Origin: a virus
Virus record (IMG/VR): IMGVR_UViG_3300025109_003118
Location: 1 to 28,519 of that record
Direction: 5' to 3' (one strand)
Length of the DNA: 28,519 nt
The translations under genes were made by a program, and so were the position numbers. The notes beneath the pieces are model-generated. The model searched no databases. It saw only the letters and a list, made by a program, of their open reading frames with translations, and had not been told where the DNA came from. Shown here in pieces: positions 8,201 to 15,581 of this stretch; the first letter of the stretch is position 1, and every line of letters starts with the position of its first letter.

Positions 8201-11010
8201 TTTTTCTTTTTCTTTCTCCGTTTAGATTGTTGTATCTCCTTCTTTTCTCCCACTCTTGATAATCTAAATTTCCTTTTTTCAATAAATTCTACACCTGATT
8301 TAGTTTGTTTAGTTCTAAATCCTTTTGGAAGTGAAGGCAACTTCCCTATATCTTTAACTCTAAATGTGGCAGCTAATGTTCCACCAACTCTTTCCTTTCC
8401 AATTGACAATGCTTTGGATAATGACGTTGATGTTGCAATTGGTTTAAACTTTCCACGTCGTCTAACCTCGACGGTAAACTCTCCTCGTTTCTTTTTCCTA
8501 CCACCTGGGAAATGAGGTAAAATAATAAATGGTTTTTCTTCTCTAAGTTTTTTAGGAGAAGTTCTTGTAGAATGTAAAGGAGAAAGAAAAGATTTAGTTA
8601 ATTGTTTTGTTTTTAATTGTTGCTTTAGTTGTAATGAAAGTTTTTGTTGTTGTTTTTGTTTTGTCTTGGTTTTTGTTATTTGTTTTGTTTTTAATTGTGT
8701 TTGAAGTTTAGGTTGTTGTTTTGTAATTGTATCTAAGTTTAATTTACTTACTTGTGAAACAACTGGAGTAACAACTGAAAACTCTCTAAACGAAATTGTT
8801 GCAATTGATGGTTGAAACTTTGAAGTTAAAACAGATTTACTTCCTAATTCTCCTGGAAATAATCCTGCTGAATCTGTTCTTTCAAATAATCCTGTTCCAG
8901 CAAATTGAGATGCTGTTGGAGATTTAGAAACTATACTTGGTAAACTTTTTGTTTCTAATGTTTTAATAACTGTTGCAGGAGTTTTACCAACTTTAGTTGG
9001 TGGAGGAATGATTGATTTAATTTCTAATTTTTGTACTTGTTCTGTAAATGTTTTACTTAAAGGAGTTTTAGTTCCTGTTCCCTTTGTTCCAATTCCACTT
9101 ATTCCTCCTAGTTCATCTAAGTTAATTGTTTTTTTAATGTCAAGTAATGTGGTTTCTAATTGAGGGGTTTTACCTGTTGCTCTTGCACCAGGGAATGTTG
9201 TTTCTTTGAATATTGTTTTTATATTTACTAATTCTGCCGAAGGAAGTTTCTTAACTAATGTTATTTCTGATACAGTTAATGCTCTTGTTGTTGCAGTTCC
9301 TTCTTTTGGTAAAATAATCTTTCCTTTCTCTGGAAATATTCTTCCTAACTTAACTGCTATAATATCTGCTGTTACTAAGGTTGAATCTTTTTTAAATAAT
9401 TTAGGAAGTATTGTTGGTGAAACAGTAGTACCAACTTTAGATTCAGCTAATCTTTGAAATGTAAACTGTTCTAATTTAGGTAATTGTCCAATTGTTTCTG
9501 CACTCCTAAAAACACTATCTCCAGATACTTGTGAAAGAGTAACTGATTTTCCACCTGTTCTTTTTCCAACAAGAACAAATGGTTGTCCAACAATAGATGG
9601 AGAAATTGGTTTGTCAATAAATATAGTAGCATCTTTTAACTTAACATCCAATGGTTTTAAATTAAAGAATTGTCTCCCCTTTGTTGTATGAATTGTTATT
9701 GTTGGAGGAGTTAATTCTGTTATTCTTATAAAATCCCCAATCTTAAATTCTTTTCCTCCAGAAATGATTGGTCCTATTTGAACTTCTCTAGCAAATGGAG
9801 GTTGAATATCTCTTAATGGTTTAGTAATTTTTACAGGTGTTTCAGCAATCTTTAATAATTTAATTGCACCTGCACCTCCAAGTAATCCTCCAGCAAGAAC
9901 AACCCTTGTTGCTCCTTGTTCTTTTAACTTTCTTTCAATCTCTGGACTTGCAAATGATTCAAACTCTGCAAATGTTGGTTGCCTAAATCCTTCTTCAATT
10001 GGTTGATCTAATTGGAATTTGAATTGTCTATCTAATTCTTTTTGCACATTTGGATCAAACACTTGTTCAAATCCTTTTGCAGTTTCACCAGCTAATAGCG
10101 GTAATCCTAACGGTGTAAAAAATGCACCAGTTGTTAAACTAACTTTAGCAGATTTACCTAAACTTTCTTTAGTTGGGAAAAATGGTTGAATTGTTTCAGG
10201 AGAGGAAAGTTTTGCCAAATTAATTGTGGGACTGATTATTTGATTCTTCCCAAACTTTTCTTCGACAATTAAATCGGTAGTTATGTCCACTACTCTTCCA
10301 GGAGATTGTAAAACACTACTTATCGTTGGAGTATTAAACCTAATCTCTTGACCTTTAATATTAAAACTTTGTTCTTCAATAGGAGTAACCAATGGTTGAA
10401 ATGATTGTGGAATTAATTTAGTTTCTAATATTGGTTTAACAACTGGTTCTGTTGCTTCAATAATTGGAATAATTGGAACTTTTGTTTGAGAAGGACGAGG
10501 ATCAATAACTTTTGCAAATGTTTTAGCTCCTCCTAAAAAAACTTTATCGGAAACTGAAGGGGGAGGAGTTGTTACAGGGATAGATTGTATAACTTTAGAT
10601 TGTAATTGTTGGGTTTGTTTAGAGGTATCTATTGATTGTTGCTGTTGAACTTGTTGCTGTTTAATAATTCTGTCTTGTTGAATACCTCTTTGAAGTTGTT
10701 GTTGGAATGCAATTTCACCTTCACCTTTAAAAACTTGTCTTGTAAAGAAATCTTTTCTATCCTCAGATTTATCAAAGGATTGTAAATTTGCTTCTTCAGA
10801 ACCTGCACCAAGAGTAATTGCTCCTCGTCGTCGAGATTCAGCAAGTGCAAAAGTTCCTGCAGCAGTAACTCTTGGATCTCTTCCAAAGAAAACTATATTA
10901 CCTCCTTTCCCTTTTGCAAATGCAGATTGAACTAACTGTTGCATTTCCCTCGCTTGTGATTGTGAGAGTTGAACTGTATTACCTGCACGATTAGTTTGAA
11001 ACGTCACCAT
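8197..11010 (-). CDS. 937-aa low-complexity structural protein with basic C-terminus
   Basis: This is the first gene of the structural operon. Residues about 95-135 are Gln-rich; two hydrophobic stretches lie near 285-315 and 365-385 (VVLAGGLLGGAGAIKLL). A long Thr/Pro/Lys-rich stretch with recurring TK.P.T-like phrases follows, then a Gln/Lys-rich stretch near 760-810. The C-terminus becomes strongly basic and ends in a Lys tract. No enzyme motif is visible. Length, repetitiveness and position suggest a large virion or assembly protein (matrix, internal protein or tape-measure-like). The start is close to a TATA-like box, with a leader of only about 20 nt and no Shine-Dalgarno. Confidence 0.85.
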   Translation of the reverse strand: MVTFQTNRAGNTVQLSQSQAREMQQLVQSAFAKGKGGNIVFFGRDPRVTAAGTFALAESRRRGAITLGAGSEEANLQSFDKSEDRKDFFTRQVFKGEGEIAFQQQLQRGIQQDRIIKQQQVQQQQSIDTSKQTQQLQSKVIQSIPVTTPPPSVSDKVFLGGAKTFAKVIDPRPSQTKVPIIPIIEATEPVVKPILETKLIPQSFQPLVTPIEEQSFNIKGQEIRFNTPTISSVLQSPGRVVDITTDLIVEEKFGKNQIISPTINLAKLSSPETIQPFFPTKESLGKSAKVSLTTGAFFTPLGLPLLAGETAKGFEQVFDPNVQKELDRQFKFQLDQPIEEGFRQPTFAEFESFASPEIERKLKEQGATRVVLAGGLLGGAGAIKLLKIAETPVKITKPLRDIQPPFAREVQIGPIISGGKEFKIGDFIRITELTPPTITIHTTKGRQFFNLKPLDVKLKDATIFIDKPISPSIVGQPFVLVGKRTGGKSVTLSQVSGDSVFRSAETIGQLPKLEQFTFQRLAESKVGTTVSPTILPKLFKKDSTLVTADIIAVKLGRIFPEKGKIILPKEGTATTRALTVSEITLVKKLPSAELVNIKTIFKETTFPGARATGKTPQLETTLLDIKKTINLDELGGISGIGTKGTGTKTPLSKTFTEQVQKLEIKSIIPPPTKVGKTPATVIKTLETKSLPSIVSKSPTASQFAGTGLFERTDSAGLFPGELGSKSVLTSKFQPSIATISFREFSVVTPVVSQVSKLNLDTITKQQPKLQTQLKTKQITKTKTKQKQQQKLSLQLKQQLKTKQLTKSFLSPLHSTRTSPKKLREEKPFIILPHFPGGRKKKRGEFTVEVRRRGKFKPIATSTSLSKALSIGKERVGGTLAATFRVKDIGKLPSLPKGFRTKQTKSGVEFIEKRKFRLSRVGEKKEIQQSKRRKKKKK

Positions 11011-11053
11011 TTTTATAAATATGTTACTAGGTTAACATTCAAAGCTAATGAAC

Positions 11054-11061
11054 TATTTAAA
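11054..11061 (-). promoter_or_regulatory. TATA-like box for the structural operon
   Basis: On the minus strand this reads TTTAAATA, with A-rich sequence before it as in archaeal BRE/TATA promoters. It lies about 45 nt upstream of ATG 11010, which predicts a short leader. It faces the promoter at 11091 in a 123-bp divergent intergenic region. Confidence 0.6.
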
Positions 11062-11090
11062 TTTTTCCCTTATATGATAGTAGTAAAGTT

Positions 11091-11098
11091 TATAAATA
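11091..11098 (+). promoter_or_regulatory. TATA box for the ATPase operon
   Basis: The sequence AAAGTTTATAAATA lies about 43 nt before ATG 11134. The same AAAGTTTATAAATA core lies about 40 nt before the start of the plus operon at 17637, so these two plus-strand operons share a promoter type. Confidence 0.7.
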
Positions 11099-11133
11099 TA
11101 TACAACTATATATTTATATTATTTTATTTTAAA

Positions 11134-11574
11134 ATGGTTTATGATGTTAGTGGAAAAGAGAGTGAATGGAATGAAGCTAATTTTAAATCCAAACGGTTGC
11201 ATGATATCCAAGAATTAATTAACTACCTTAGAATGAATCCACTTGGAATGACAGAAGGCAAATGGAATTATGAGTTAATCTTAAAAAATATTGAAACACT
11301 GTATGGAGAAGGAAGAAGTAAATATAAATCAACAGAGAAAAAAGAATTAGATGATTTAAAAGACTTCATCAACAAAACACTAAAATTAATGCCTCCATTT
11401 ATTATAGTAAAAAAACAAAATTTAACTGATAAAAAACCAAGTGTAACATTTAATGAAAAAAATTTTGAAATTTTAATGAATTTGTTATATGATTTTGAAA
11501 TGAGAGTTAAAGATTATAATGATGACCATGGACTTACTACTAAGAATAAAGGAACATCAGGATTATTTGGATAA
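11134..11574 (+). CDS. 146-aa hypothetical protein paired with the P-loop ATPase
   Basis: ATG 11134 was chosen because the TATA box lies 43 nt upstream; a longer in-frame extension to 10969 would run through the promoter and is rejected. The protein is soluble, charged and mostly helical (SKRLHDIQELINYLRMNP near the start) and ends in a Gly-rich tail. Its stop overlaps the ATPase start (TAATG). An obligate partner of the ATPase, such as a DNA- or portal-recognition subunit, is possible but not shown by sequence. Confidence 0.8.
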   Translation: MVYDVSGKESEWNEANFKSKRLHDIQELINYLRMNPLGMTEGKWNYELILKNIETLYGEGRSKYKSTEKKELDDLKDFINKTLKLMPPFIIVKKQNLTDKKPSVTFNEKNFEILMNLLYDFEMRVKDYNDDHGLTTKNKGTSGLFG

Positions 11575-12440
11575 TGGTAAGTGTTTATTTAAAATTAACA
11601 TCAGATGGATGGAAAGAAGTTATTAAATCTGATTTCTGGATAGATAGACCATTATTAGAAAAACTTAAATCATTAAATAAAATTCAAGAGAACAATTGGG
11701 ATGGAGTTATTATTATTGATGGTAAAGAAAGAAGTGGTAAATCTGTTTTAGGAATGGTTTGTGGATGGTATCTCTCTCAAGGAAAGATGACTATTCAAAA
11801 TTTTGCAAAAGGACTTGATGATGCAGCAAGAAAAATTTCTTCTCTTCCAGATAAAAGTGTTTTAATTATGGATGAAGGGAGTTTAGTCTTTTCTTCTAAA
11901 GATTCTAATTCAACTGCACAAAAAAAATTAATTAAATTAATGGATGTCATTGGACAAAAGAATATGATCTTTATTATTTGTCTACCTTGTTATTTTGATT
12001 TAAATAAAACAATTGCAGTAAGAAGAAGTTTATTTTTATGTCATGTTTATCCAGATGCTAAATATAACAGAGGGAATTATGCTTTTTTTGGTGAAAGAAA
12101 AAAGAAAATTCTTTATACATTAGGAAAAAAGAACTATGATAGTTACAAAGAACCATCAGCAGAATTTATTGGAAGATATTTAGATTTTGAACCTAATTTT
12201 TATAAAGACTATTTAGAATTAATAAAAAAAGAATCACTTAATGAAGTATTAAGAGAAGCTATGCTTGAAAATAAAACACCTGAGCAAAAGATTATAGAAT
12301 GTGAAGCATTAATTTATGGCTGGTTACTTGAAAATGGAATTATGAAACAAAAAGAATTAGTAAAGATAAAAGGACAAGCAAAAGCTACAATTTCAAATAG
12401 ATTATCTTTATATAGAGAAGAAATAAAGCCAAATCTCTAA
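11574..12440 (+). CDS. P-loop ATPase, candidate packaging or virion-assembly motor
   Basis: The 288-aa protein has Walker A GKERSGKS (residues 50-57) after strand GVIIID, and Walker B VLIMDEG (96-102) with the catalytic Glu. A conserved-looking segment FIICLPCYFDL lies near 132-143. The C-terminus (about 230-288) looks like a winged helix-turn-helix (KQKELVKIKGQAKATISNRL). The size and motif order fit the broad FtsK/HerA-type and Zot/pI-type ATPases used by archaeal and filamentous viruses for DNA packaging or extrusion. No large terminase is present, so this is the best candidate motor. An AAA-type regulator is a weaker alternative. Confidence 0.8.
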   Translation: MVSVYLKLTSDGWKEVIKSDFWIDRPLLEKLKSLNKIQENNWDGVIIIDGKERSGKSVLGMVCGWYLSQGKMTIQNFAKGLDDAARKISSLPDKSVLIMDEGSLVFSSKDSNSTAQKKLIKLMDVIGQKNMIFIICLPCYFDLNKTIAVRRSLFLCHVYPDAKYNRGNYAFFGERKKKILYTLGKKNYDSYKEPSAEFIGRYLDFEPNFYKDYLELIKKESLNEVLREAMLENKTPEQKIIECEALIYGWLLENGIMKQKELVKIKGQAKATISNRLSLYREEIKPNL

Positions 12441-12532
12441 AGAAATAGAAATTTTGTTTATCATTCATGGCAAATATTTTATTACCTATGAGTAGTAAGA
12501 AAAATTTAGATGAAATAAAAAATAATATATAA

Positions 12533-12553
12533 TGTTATAACATTGTTATAACA
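12533..12553. promoter_or_regulatory. Tandem 10-bp palindromes TGTTATAACA spaced 11 bp
   Basis: The palindrome TGTTATAACA occurs at 12533-12542 and again at 12544-12553, one helical turn apart, between convergent genes. This looks like a dimeric operator bound on one DNA face. It could alternatively form a weak bidirectional terminator hairpin. Confidence 0.5.
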
Positions 12554-12566
12554 TTATTATCATGTA

Positions 12567-12896
12567 TTATTTTTTATTTAAATGATAATTTGCATATTTG
12601 TTACACCACCACTCTTCAAAAACATCTACGGCAACAAATAATGATAACATTGGAAATGCAATCCATAACATCCAATGATTTAAAATAGAAAGTGTTAATG
12701 AAATCATCCATAACAAATGTGCAATCCCTTGCCACATAATTAATGCAGACGTCGACGGTAAATTATTAAATTTAATGTGTCCTTTCTCATGCCACCATTC
12801 TCTTGATCCTTTCTTACATCCATATATTTTCCCAGTGTTAATATCTGCATGTGGTTTATTTTGTAAATCTGTCAATAATTTTACTACTGCATCCAT
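12567..12896 (-). CDS. Small membrane protein with HExxH metallopeptidase signature
   Basis: The 109-aa product carries HEKGH at residues 36-40, the zinc-binding HExxH signature. Two membrane helices follow (about 52-72 and 75-91), then FEEWWCNKYA (93-102), where E94 or E95 could be the third zinc ligand, as in M48-type gluzincins (Glu a few residues before an Asp/Asn-X-X-Ala). A CKKG turn precedes HEKGH. At about 110 residues it is far smaller than classical M48 enzymes, so activity is uncertain. I recall similar short proteins in DPANN genomes. It may process coat or host membrane proteins. It is last in a three-gene membrane operon. Confidence 0.7.
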   Translation of the reverse strand: MDAVVKLLTDLQNKPHADINTGKIYGCKKGSREWWHEKGHIKFNNLPSTSALIMWQGIAHLLWMISLTLSILNHWMLWIAFPMLSLFVAVDVFEEWWCNKYANYHLNKK

Positions 12897-12897
12897 G

Positions 12898-13131
12898 TCA
12901 CATTACCTCTGTTTTAACAACTTCATAGTCACCAAGTAAATCGTAGTCATAACAAAAACAAACTCCATCTTGTAGTTGTGCCTCTGGATATTCTGAACAA
13001 ACATTATAATAACACTCGTTTGTTTTTTCAACTTCATCAAAGTAAAGCCAAAAAGCCCAGGCAATGTAAATTGTTTCAAGAGTAAATAATATCATAAAGA
13101 TAATTGCAATTGCTTTCCATTTAATTTCCAT
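12898..13131 (-). CDS. Single-helix membrane protein with Cys-rich ectodomain
   Basis: The 77-aa protein has an N-terminal membrane helix (AIAIIFMILFTLETIYIAWAF), then an acidic external part with Cys in ECYYNVCSEYP and GVCFCYDYD, four in all and likely forming two disulfides. I recall similar short Cys proteins from Woesearchaeota and Pacearchaeota genomes, which supports a DPANN link, but their function is unknown. It precedes the HExxH protein with 1 nt between them. Confidence 0.75.
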   Translation of the reverse strand: MEIKWKAIAIIFMILFTLETIYIAWAFWLYFDEVEKTNECYYNVCSEYPEAQLQDGVCFCYDYDLLGDYEVVKTEVM

Positions 13132-13132
13132 T

Positions 13133-13252
13133 TCAAAAAAACCACAACCTTATCACTTTATATGTTAGGAAGATTACTAAAGTAAGAATTACAACTAAAA
13201 GTACATCCCACTTTGTAAATTTAATACTACTAAAACCTTCGTCTTCTTTCAT
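13133..13252 (-). CDS. 39-aa single-helix membrane micro-protein
   Basis: ATG 13252 to TGA 13133 encodes a protein with a charged N-terminus (MKEDEGFSSIKF) and one hydrophobic helix (WDVLLVVILTLVIFLTY). It ends just before the next ATG. Its start lies in the second copy of a duplicated leader. The size, helix and operon position resemble holin-like or subunit-type micro-proteins, but no family is recognised. Confidence 0.6.
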   Translation of the reverse strand: MKEDEGFSSIKFTKWDVLLVVILTLVIFLTYKVIRLWFF

Positions 13253-13332
13253 TTTAATGTTTATCTTTTATGTCAAAAGAAAAACTTTTTAACATATTTT
13301 GTTTATTTAATTTCATTTTAATGTTTATCTTT
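13247..13332 (-). repeat. Duplicated 22-bp leader/start sequence
   Basis: The same 22 bp occur at 13247-13268 and 13311-13332, 64 bp apart. Each copy ends a TTTAAAGATAAA-like motif and contains an ATG (13252 and 13317). The upstream ATG opens a 20-codon frame ending at 13255, immediately before the real start. This may be a duplicated promoter or a short upstream frame that controls the operon. Confidence 0.65.
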
Positions 13333-13335
13333 AAA
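13324..13335 (-). promoter_or_regulatory. TTTAAAGATAAA motif in promoter of the metalloprotein operon
   Basis: On the minus strand TATTTAAAGATAAA lies just after the recombinase stop and upstream of the duplicated leader. The TATTTAAA part can serve as a TATA box. The same 12-mer occurs twice, as an inverted pair, at 17480-17508, and a variant occurs at 17561. Confidence 0.55.
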
Positions 13336-13341
13336 TACTTT

Positions 13342-14073
13342 TTATTTAACATCTCCCATAATTTTAAATATTTTTCGTTTTTCACTATCAGTAAAAATCA
13401 ATGAACTACCATAATGAGCCATAAATGTATCCATATCATGTCCAAGACGATAACATAATTCAGCCATTTCAATATTAAATGTTCTCATCCACATTCCATA
13501 TGTTTTTCTAATATTATGTGGTGAAAAATTATACCAATCTTTAATTGTTGTCTTTTTTAATTTTCTTTTTAACATATTAGAATAAGAAATTGTTTTTGAA
13601 GTATAATATTGTTTTTTTTCATTATTATCTAAACTATCATAATTTTGTGGTAATTTAGAATTATCTAAAAAAATATATTCATTATTATTAATTTTTTTAT
13701 TTCGAATAAAAGATTTATATTCTTTAATATAATTATTTGAAACAAAAAATCCTCTAGATTTTCCTATAGCATAAAAATTTTTCTTTGCTTTTCTTTGCTT
13801 TACAATTTTAAAATTAATTGAATTTCGTTCAGTATTAATATCTTCATATTTTAAATTAAGTGCTTCCATTATTCTTGCTCCTGTATGTAATAATGTAATA
13901 AAAAAGAATTTATGTTCTTTATTTTTAAATTGAGAAATAAATTCAATCCATTCATCAGGAAAAAAATATCTCCGTCTATCTGTTCTAACAGAATATTTTG
14001 TTCCATCGGATTTAGTTCCAATTAATAATCCATCAAATTTTGATTTTTTAAGTACTAGTTTTTTTGTATTCAT
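13342..14073 (-). CDS. Tyrosine recombinase (integrase/resolvase)
   Basis: The 243-aa protein shows the tyrosine recombinase catalytic set: Arg67 in HTGAR, a Lys in the VKQRK strand (near 92), His186 and Arg189 in PHNIRKT, His212 in LGHD and nucleophile Tyr221 in HYGSS. The N-terminal arm is short (about 35-40 residues before the catalytic domain), so a full SAM-like core-binding domain appears reduced or absent. It could integrate the element or resolve multimers. I see no tRNA fragment in the window that would be an attachment site. The gene overlaps the hydroxymethylase gene by 26 nt and is the last gene of that operon. Confidence 0.9.
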   Translation of the reverse strand: MNTKKLVLKKSKFDGLLIGTKSDGTKYSVRTDRRRYFFPDEWIEFISQFKNKEHKFFFITLLHTGARIMEALNLKYEDINTERNSINFKIVKQRKAKKNFYAIGKSRGFFVSNNYIKEYKSFIRNKKINNNEYIFLDNSKLPQNYDSLDNNEKKQYYTSKTISYSNMLKRKLKKTTIKDWYNFSPHNIRKTYGMWMRTFNIEMAELCYRLGHDMDTFMAHYGSSLIFTDSEKRKIFKIMGDVK

Positions 14074-14767
14074 TTATTATATCTTCAATCATTTGAAAAT
14101 GTCTTTCATAAACATGTAAACTTGCTGATGTATGAATATTATGTCCTAATTTTAAATCATTATATTTAAGTCTTAATTGCTTAAATATATTTTGTTGTAA
14201 TACTGAAAAAAATGGAAAATCATAACAAAATCCGTATATAAGATCATTACTTCTCATATTTGTAATTCCAATTAATTTATTATCTCTAATTAAATGTTGA
14301 GTATTTATTGTACATACAAAATCTTTAACTCCATCTTCTTTATGTCTTGGTTGATTAAAATTAATCACAGCTTGACGAGAATCTTTATCATCTAATAGTG
14401 AATTAACAACCCAATCAAATTGAGATGCATCATATTTTTCTAATTTTTGTTTCCAAACAAGATAACCATAATTTGAATTTACATTTCCATATTCATCTGC
14501 AATTTCTTTCCATAGTGAAGCAGATTTGCCAATTTTATCAATTGATAAATCTCCACTTAGATACCATTCCATTTCAGTATTTAAATAATCCATAGATAAT
14601 TTTCTAGCAGGATTTTTAACAATATTTTGTGTCACATCTTCAACTATTAATGTAGGTTGAATTAATTCTTTTGTTCTTTTTCCTCTTGGTGAATATTCTG
14701 GAGCTTCAACTAATTTTTTGCATGTTTTATATAACACATCATCAACTGTTTGTCCTTTTATTTCCAT
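14048..14767 (-). CDS. dCMP hydroxymethylase (thymidylate synthase family)
   Basis: The 239-aa length matches T4 gp42 (246 aa). Recalled T4 landmarks align without gaps locally: catalytic Glu65 in EMEWY (T4 E60), NSNYG (98-101 region), DSRQ, catalytic Cys152 in DFVCT (T4 C148), LIRD, NMRSND (170-175) and SLHVYERHF near the C-terminus. Most telling is Asp183 in GFCYD. T4 has Asp179 here, while thymidylate synthases have Asn; the Asn-to-Asp change moves specificity from dUMP to dCMP. The predicted reaction is dCMP plus methylene-tetrahydrofolate to 5-hydroxymethyl-dCMP. The dCTPase gene in the same operon would supply dCMP. A dUMP-type enzyme is less likely. The alignment is from memory and needs checking. 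Confidence 0.85.
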   Translation of the reverse strand: MEIKGQTVDDVLYKTCKKLVEAPEYSPRGKRTKELIQPTLIVEDVTQNIVKNPARKLSMDYLNTEMEWYLSGDLSIDKIGKSASLWKEIADEYGNVNSNYGYLVWKQKLEKYDASQFDWVVNSLLDDKDSRQAVINFNQPRHKEDGVKDFVCTINTQHLIRDNKLIGITNMRSNDLIYGFCYDFPFFSVLQQNIFKQLRLKYNDLKLGHNIHTSASLHVYERHFQMIEDIINEYKKTST

Positions 14768-15351
14768 TTAAAATTGTTTTTTCCTTCATTTACTATTTCC
14801 CAACAAATAAAATGTTCATTTTTTATTCCAACAAGAGGTTTATAATATGAAAATTCAAATATTATATCTGTTAAAGGAACTTTTCGAAAATTTTGAATAC
14901 ATTCATTTACTTTAGAATCATTTGTTGTTTCTAATCTTGATTGAATATCATATGATTGATCAACTTTATATTCATGTGTTACTCTTCTAACTGTTCCTGG
15001 TCCATTTGCAATTTCTATATATAAATGTTCTAAAGGTCCATATTTTCTTGCAGCTCCTGCAAATAAACAATCATCTGGATTAATTGGTTTTCCTAAAATA
15101 ACATAATAACCACTATATCTTAATCCATCAATTAAAGCAGAAGCTTGATCAATTGGAACAAAAGGATAATGTGGTGTAAGCCAATTTCCTACTGAACTAT
15201 TTACTTTTTCAGTTCTAATACTACAATTGTCTAAATTTTTTAAAAAATCTTCATAATCATTTTTATCATCAACTGATATTAAAATGCTATCTTCAGCATT
15301 TAGTCTGAATGATTCAACTAATCGAATTCTTTCATATTTTTTTGATTTCAT
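14758..15351 (-). CDS. 197-aa conserved-looking protein of the DNA modification operon
   Basis: I do not recognise this protein. It has no signal or membrane segment and no Walker motif. The central region has enzyme-like phrases (ALIDGLRYSGYYVILGKPI, then CLFAGAARKYGPLEHL and IANGPGTVRRVTHE) that suggest a compact alpha/beta fold with a conserved GPGTVRR loop. It overlaps the hydroxymethylase start by 10 nt and the upstream small gene by 20 nt. A role in nucleotide or base modification is inferred only from this neighbourhood. Confidence 0.75.
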   Translation of the reverse strand: MKSKKYERIRLVESFRLNAEDSILISVDDKNDYEDFLKNLDNCSIRTEKVNSSVGNWLTPHYPFVPIDQASALIDGLRYSGYYVILGKPINPDDCLFAGAARKYGPLEHLYIEIANGPGTVRRVTHEYKVDQSYDIQSRLETTNDSKVNECIQNFRKVPLTDIIFEFSYYKPLVGIKNEHFICWEIVNEGKNNFKWK

Positions 15352-15580
15352 TTATTTCTTCTTCCATAATTCTATTTATCTCTTGGAAAATTTCTTTATT
15401 ACTTTTGGGTTTTTCTTCTTCAACTTCTTCAGTATTTAATTTTTCTTCATCTTTAATTTCTTTCATTATTCTTGTAAAAGAAAAACTTAATATTTTTTTC
15501 TTCTCTTCAAGTGAAAAATTATTTTCATCAAGTAAAATCATTATTTTATCATAAATTTCTTTTTTGATTTGTTTTTCCAT
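15332..15580 (-). CDS. 82-aa charged helical hypothetical protein
   Basis: ATG 15580 has a strong AAGGAGGT site, one of the few Shine-Dalgarno signals in this operon. The product is Glu/Lys-rich and almost certainly helical (a coiled coil is likely in the C-terminal half, KSNKEIFQEINRIMEEEINE). It lies between the methyltransferase and the 197-aa gene. It could be an accessory subunit; no family is recognised. Confidence 0.7.
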   Translation of the reverse strand: MEKQIKKEIYDKIMILLDENNFSLEEKKKILSFSFTRIMKEIKDEEKLNTEEVEEEKPKSNKEIFQEINRIMEEEINEIKKI

Positions 15581-15581
15581 T

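Noticed and set aside
10969-11133. Upstream extension of the 146-aa gene to an ATG at 10969
   Set aside because: It would run through the divergent promoter region and the start of the opposite gene; the TATA box at 11091 predicts a start at 11134.
12467-12532. 21-codon plus-strand frame after the ATPase gene
   Set aside because: No Shine-Dalgarno or promoter, low-complexity product and no overlap with a neighbour.
13255-13317. 20-codon minus-strand frame inside the duplicated leader
   Set aside because: Too short and low in complexity to call a gene; kept only as a possible regulatory upstream frame.
13342-14073. An attachment site or tRNA fragment next to the recombinase
   Set aside because: I found no tRNA-like sequence or paired direct repeats that could be att sites; the element may use the recombinase for resolution or integrate elsewhere.
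14048-14767. Ordinary thymidylate synthase
   Set aside because: The base-recognition Asn is replaced by Asp as in T4 dCMP hydroxymethylase, the surrounding motifs match that enzyme better, and a dCTPase lies in the same operon.
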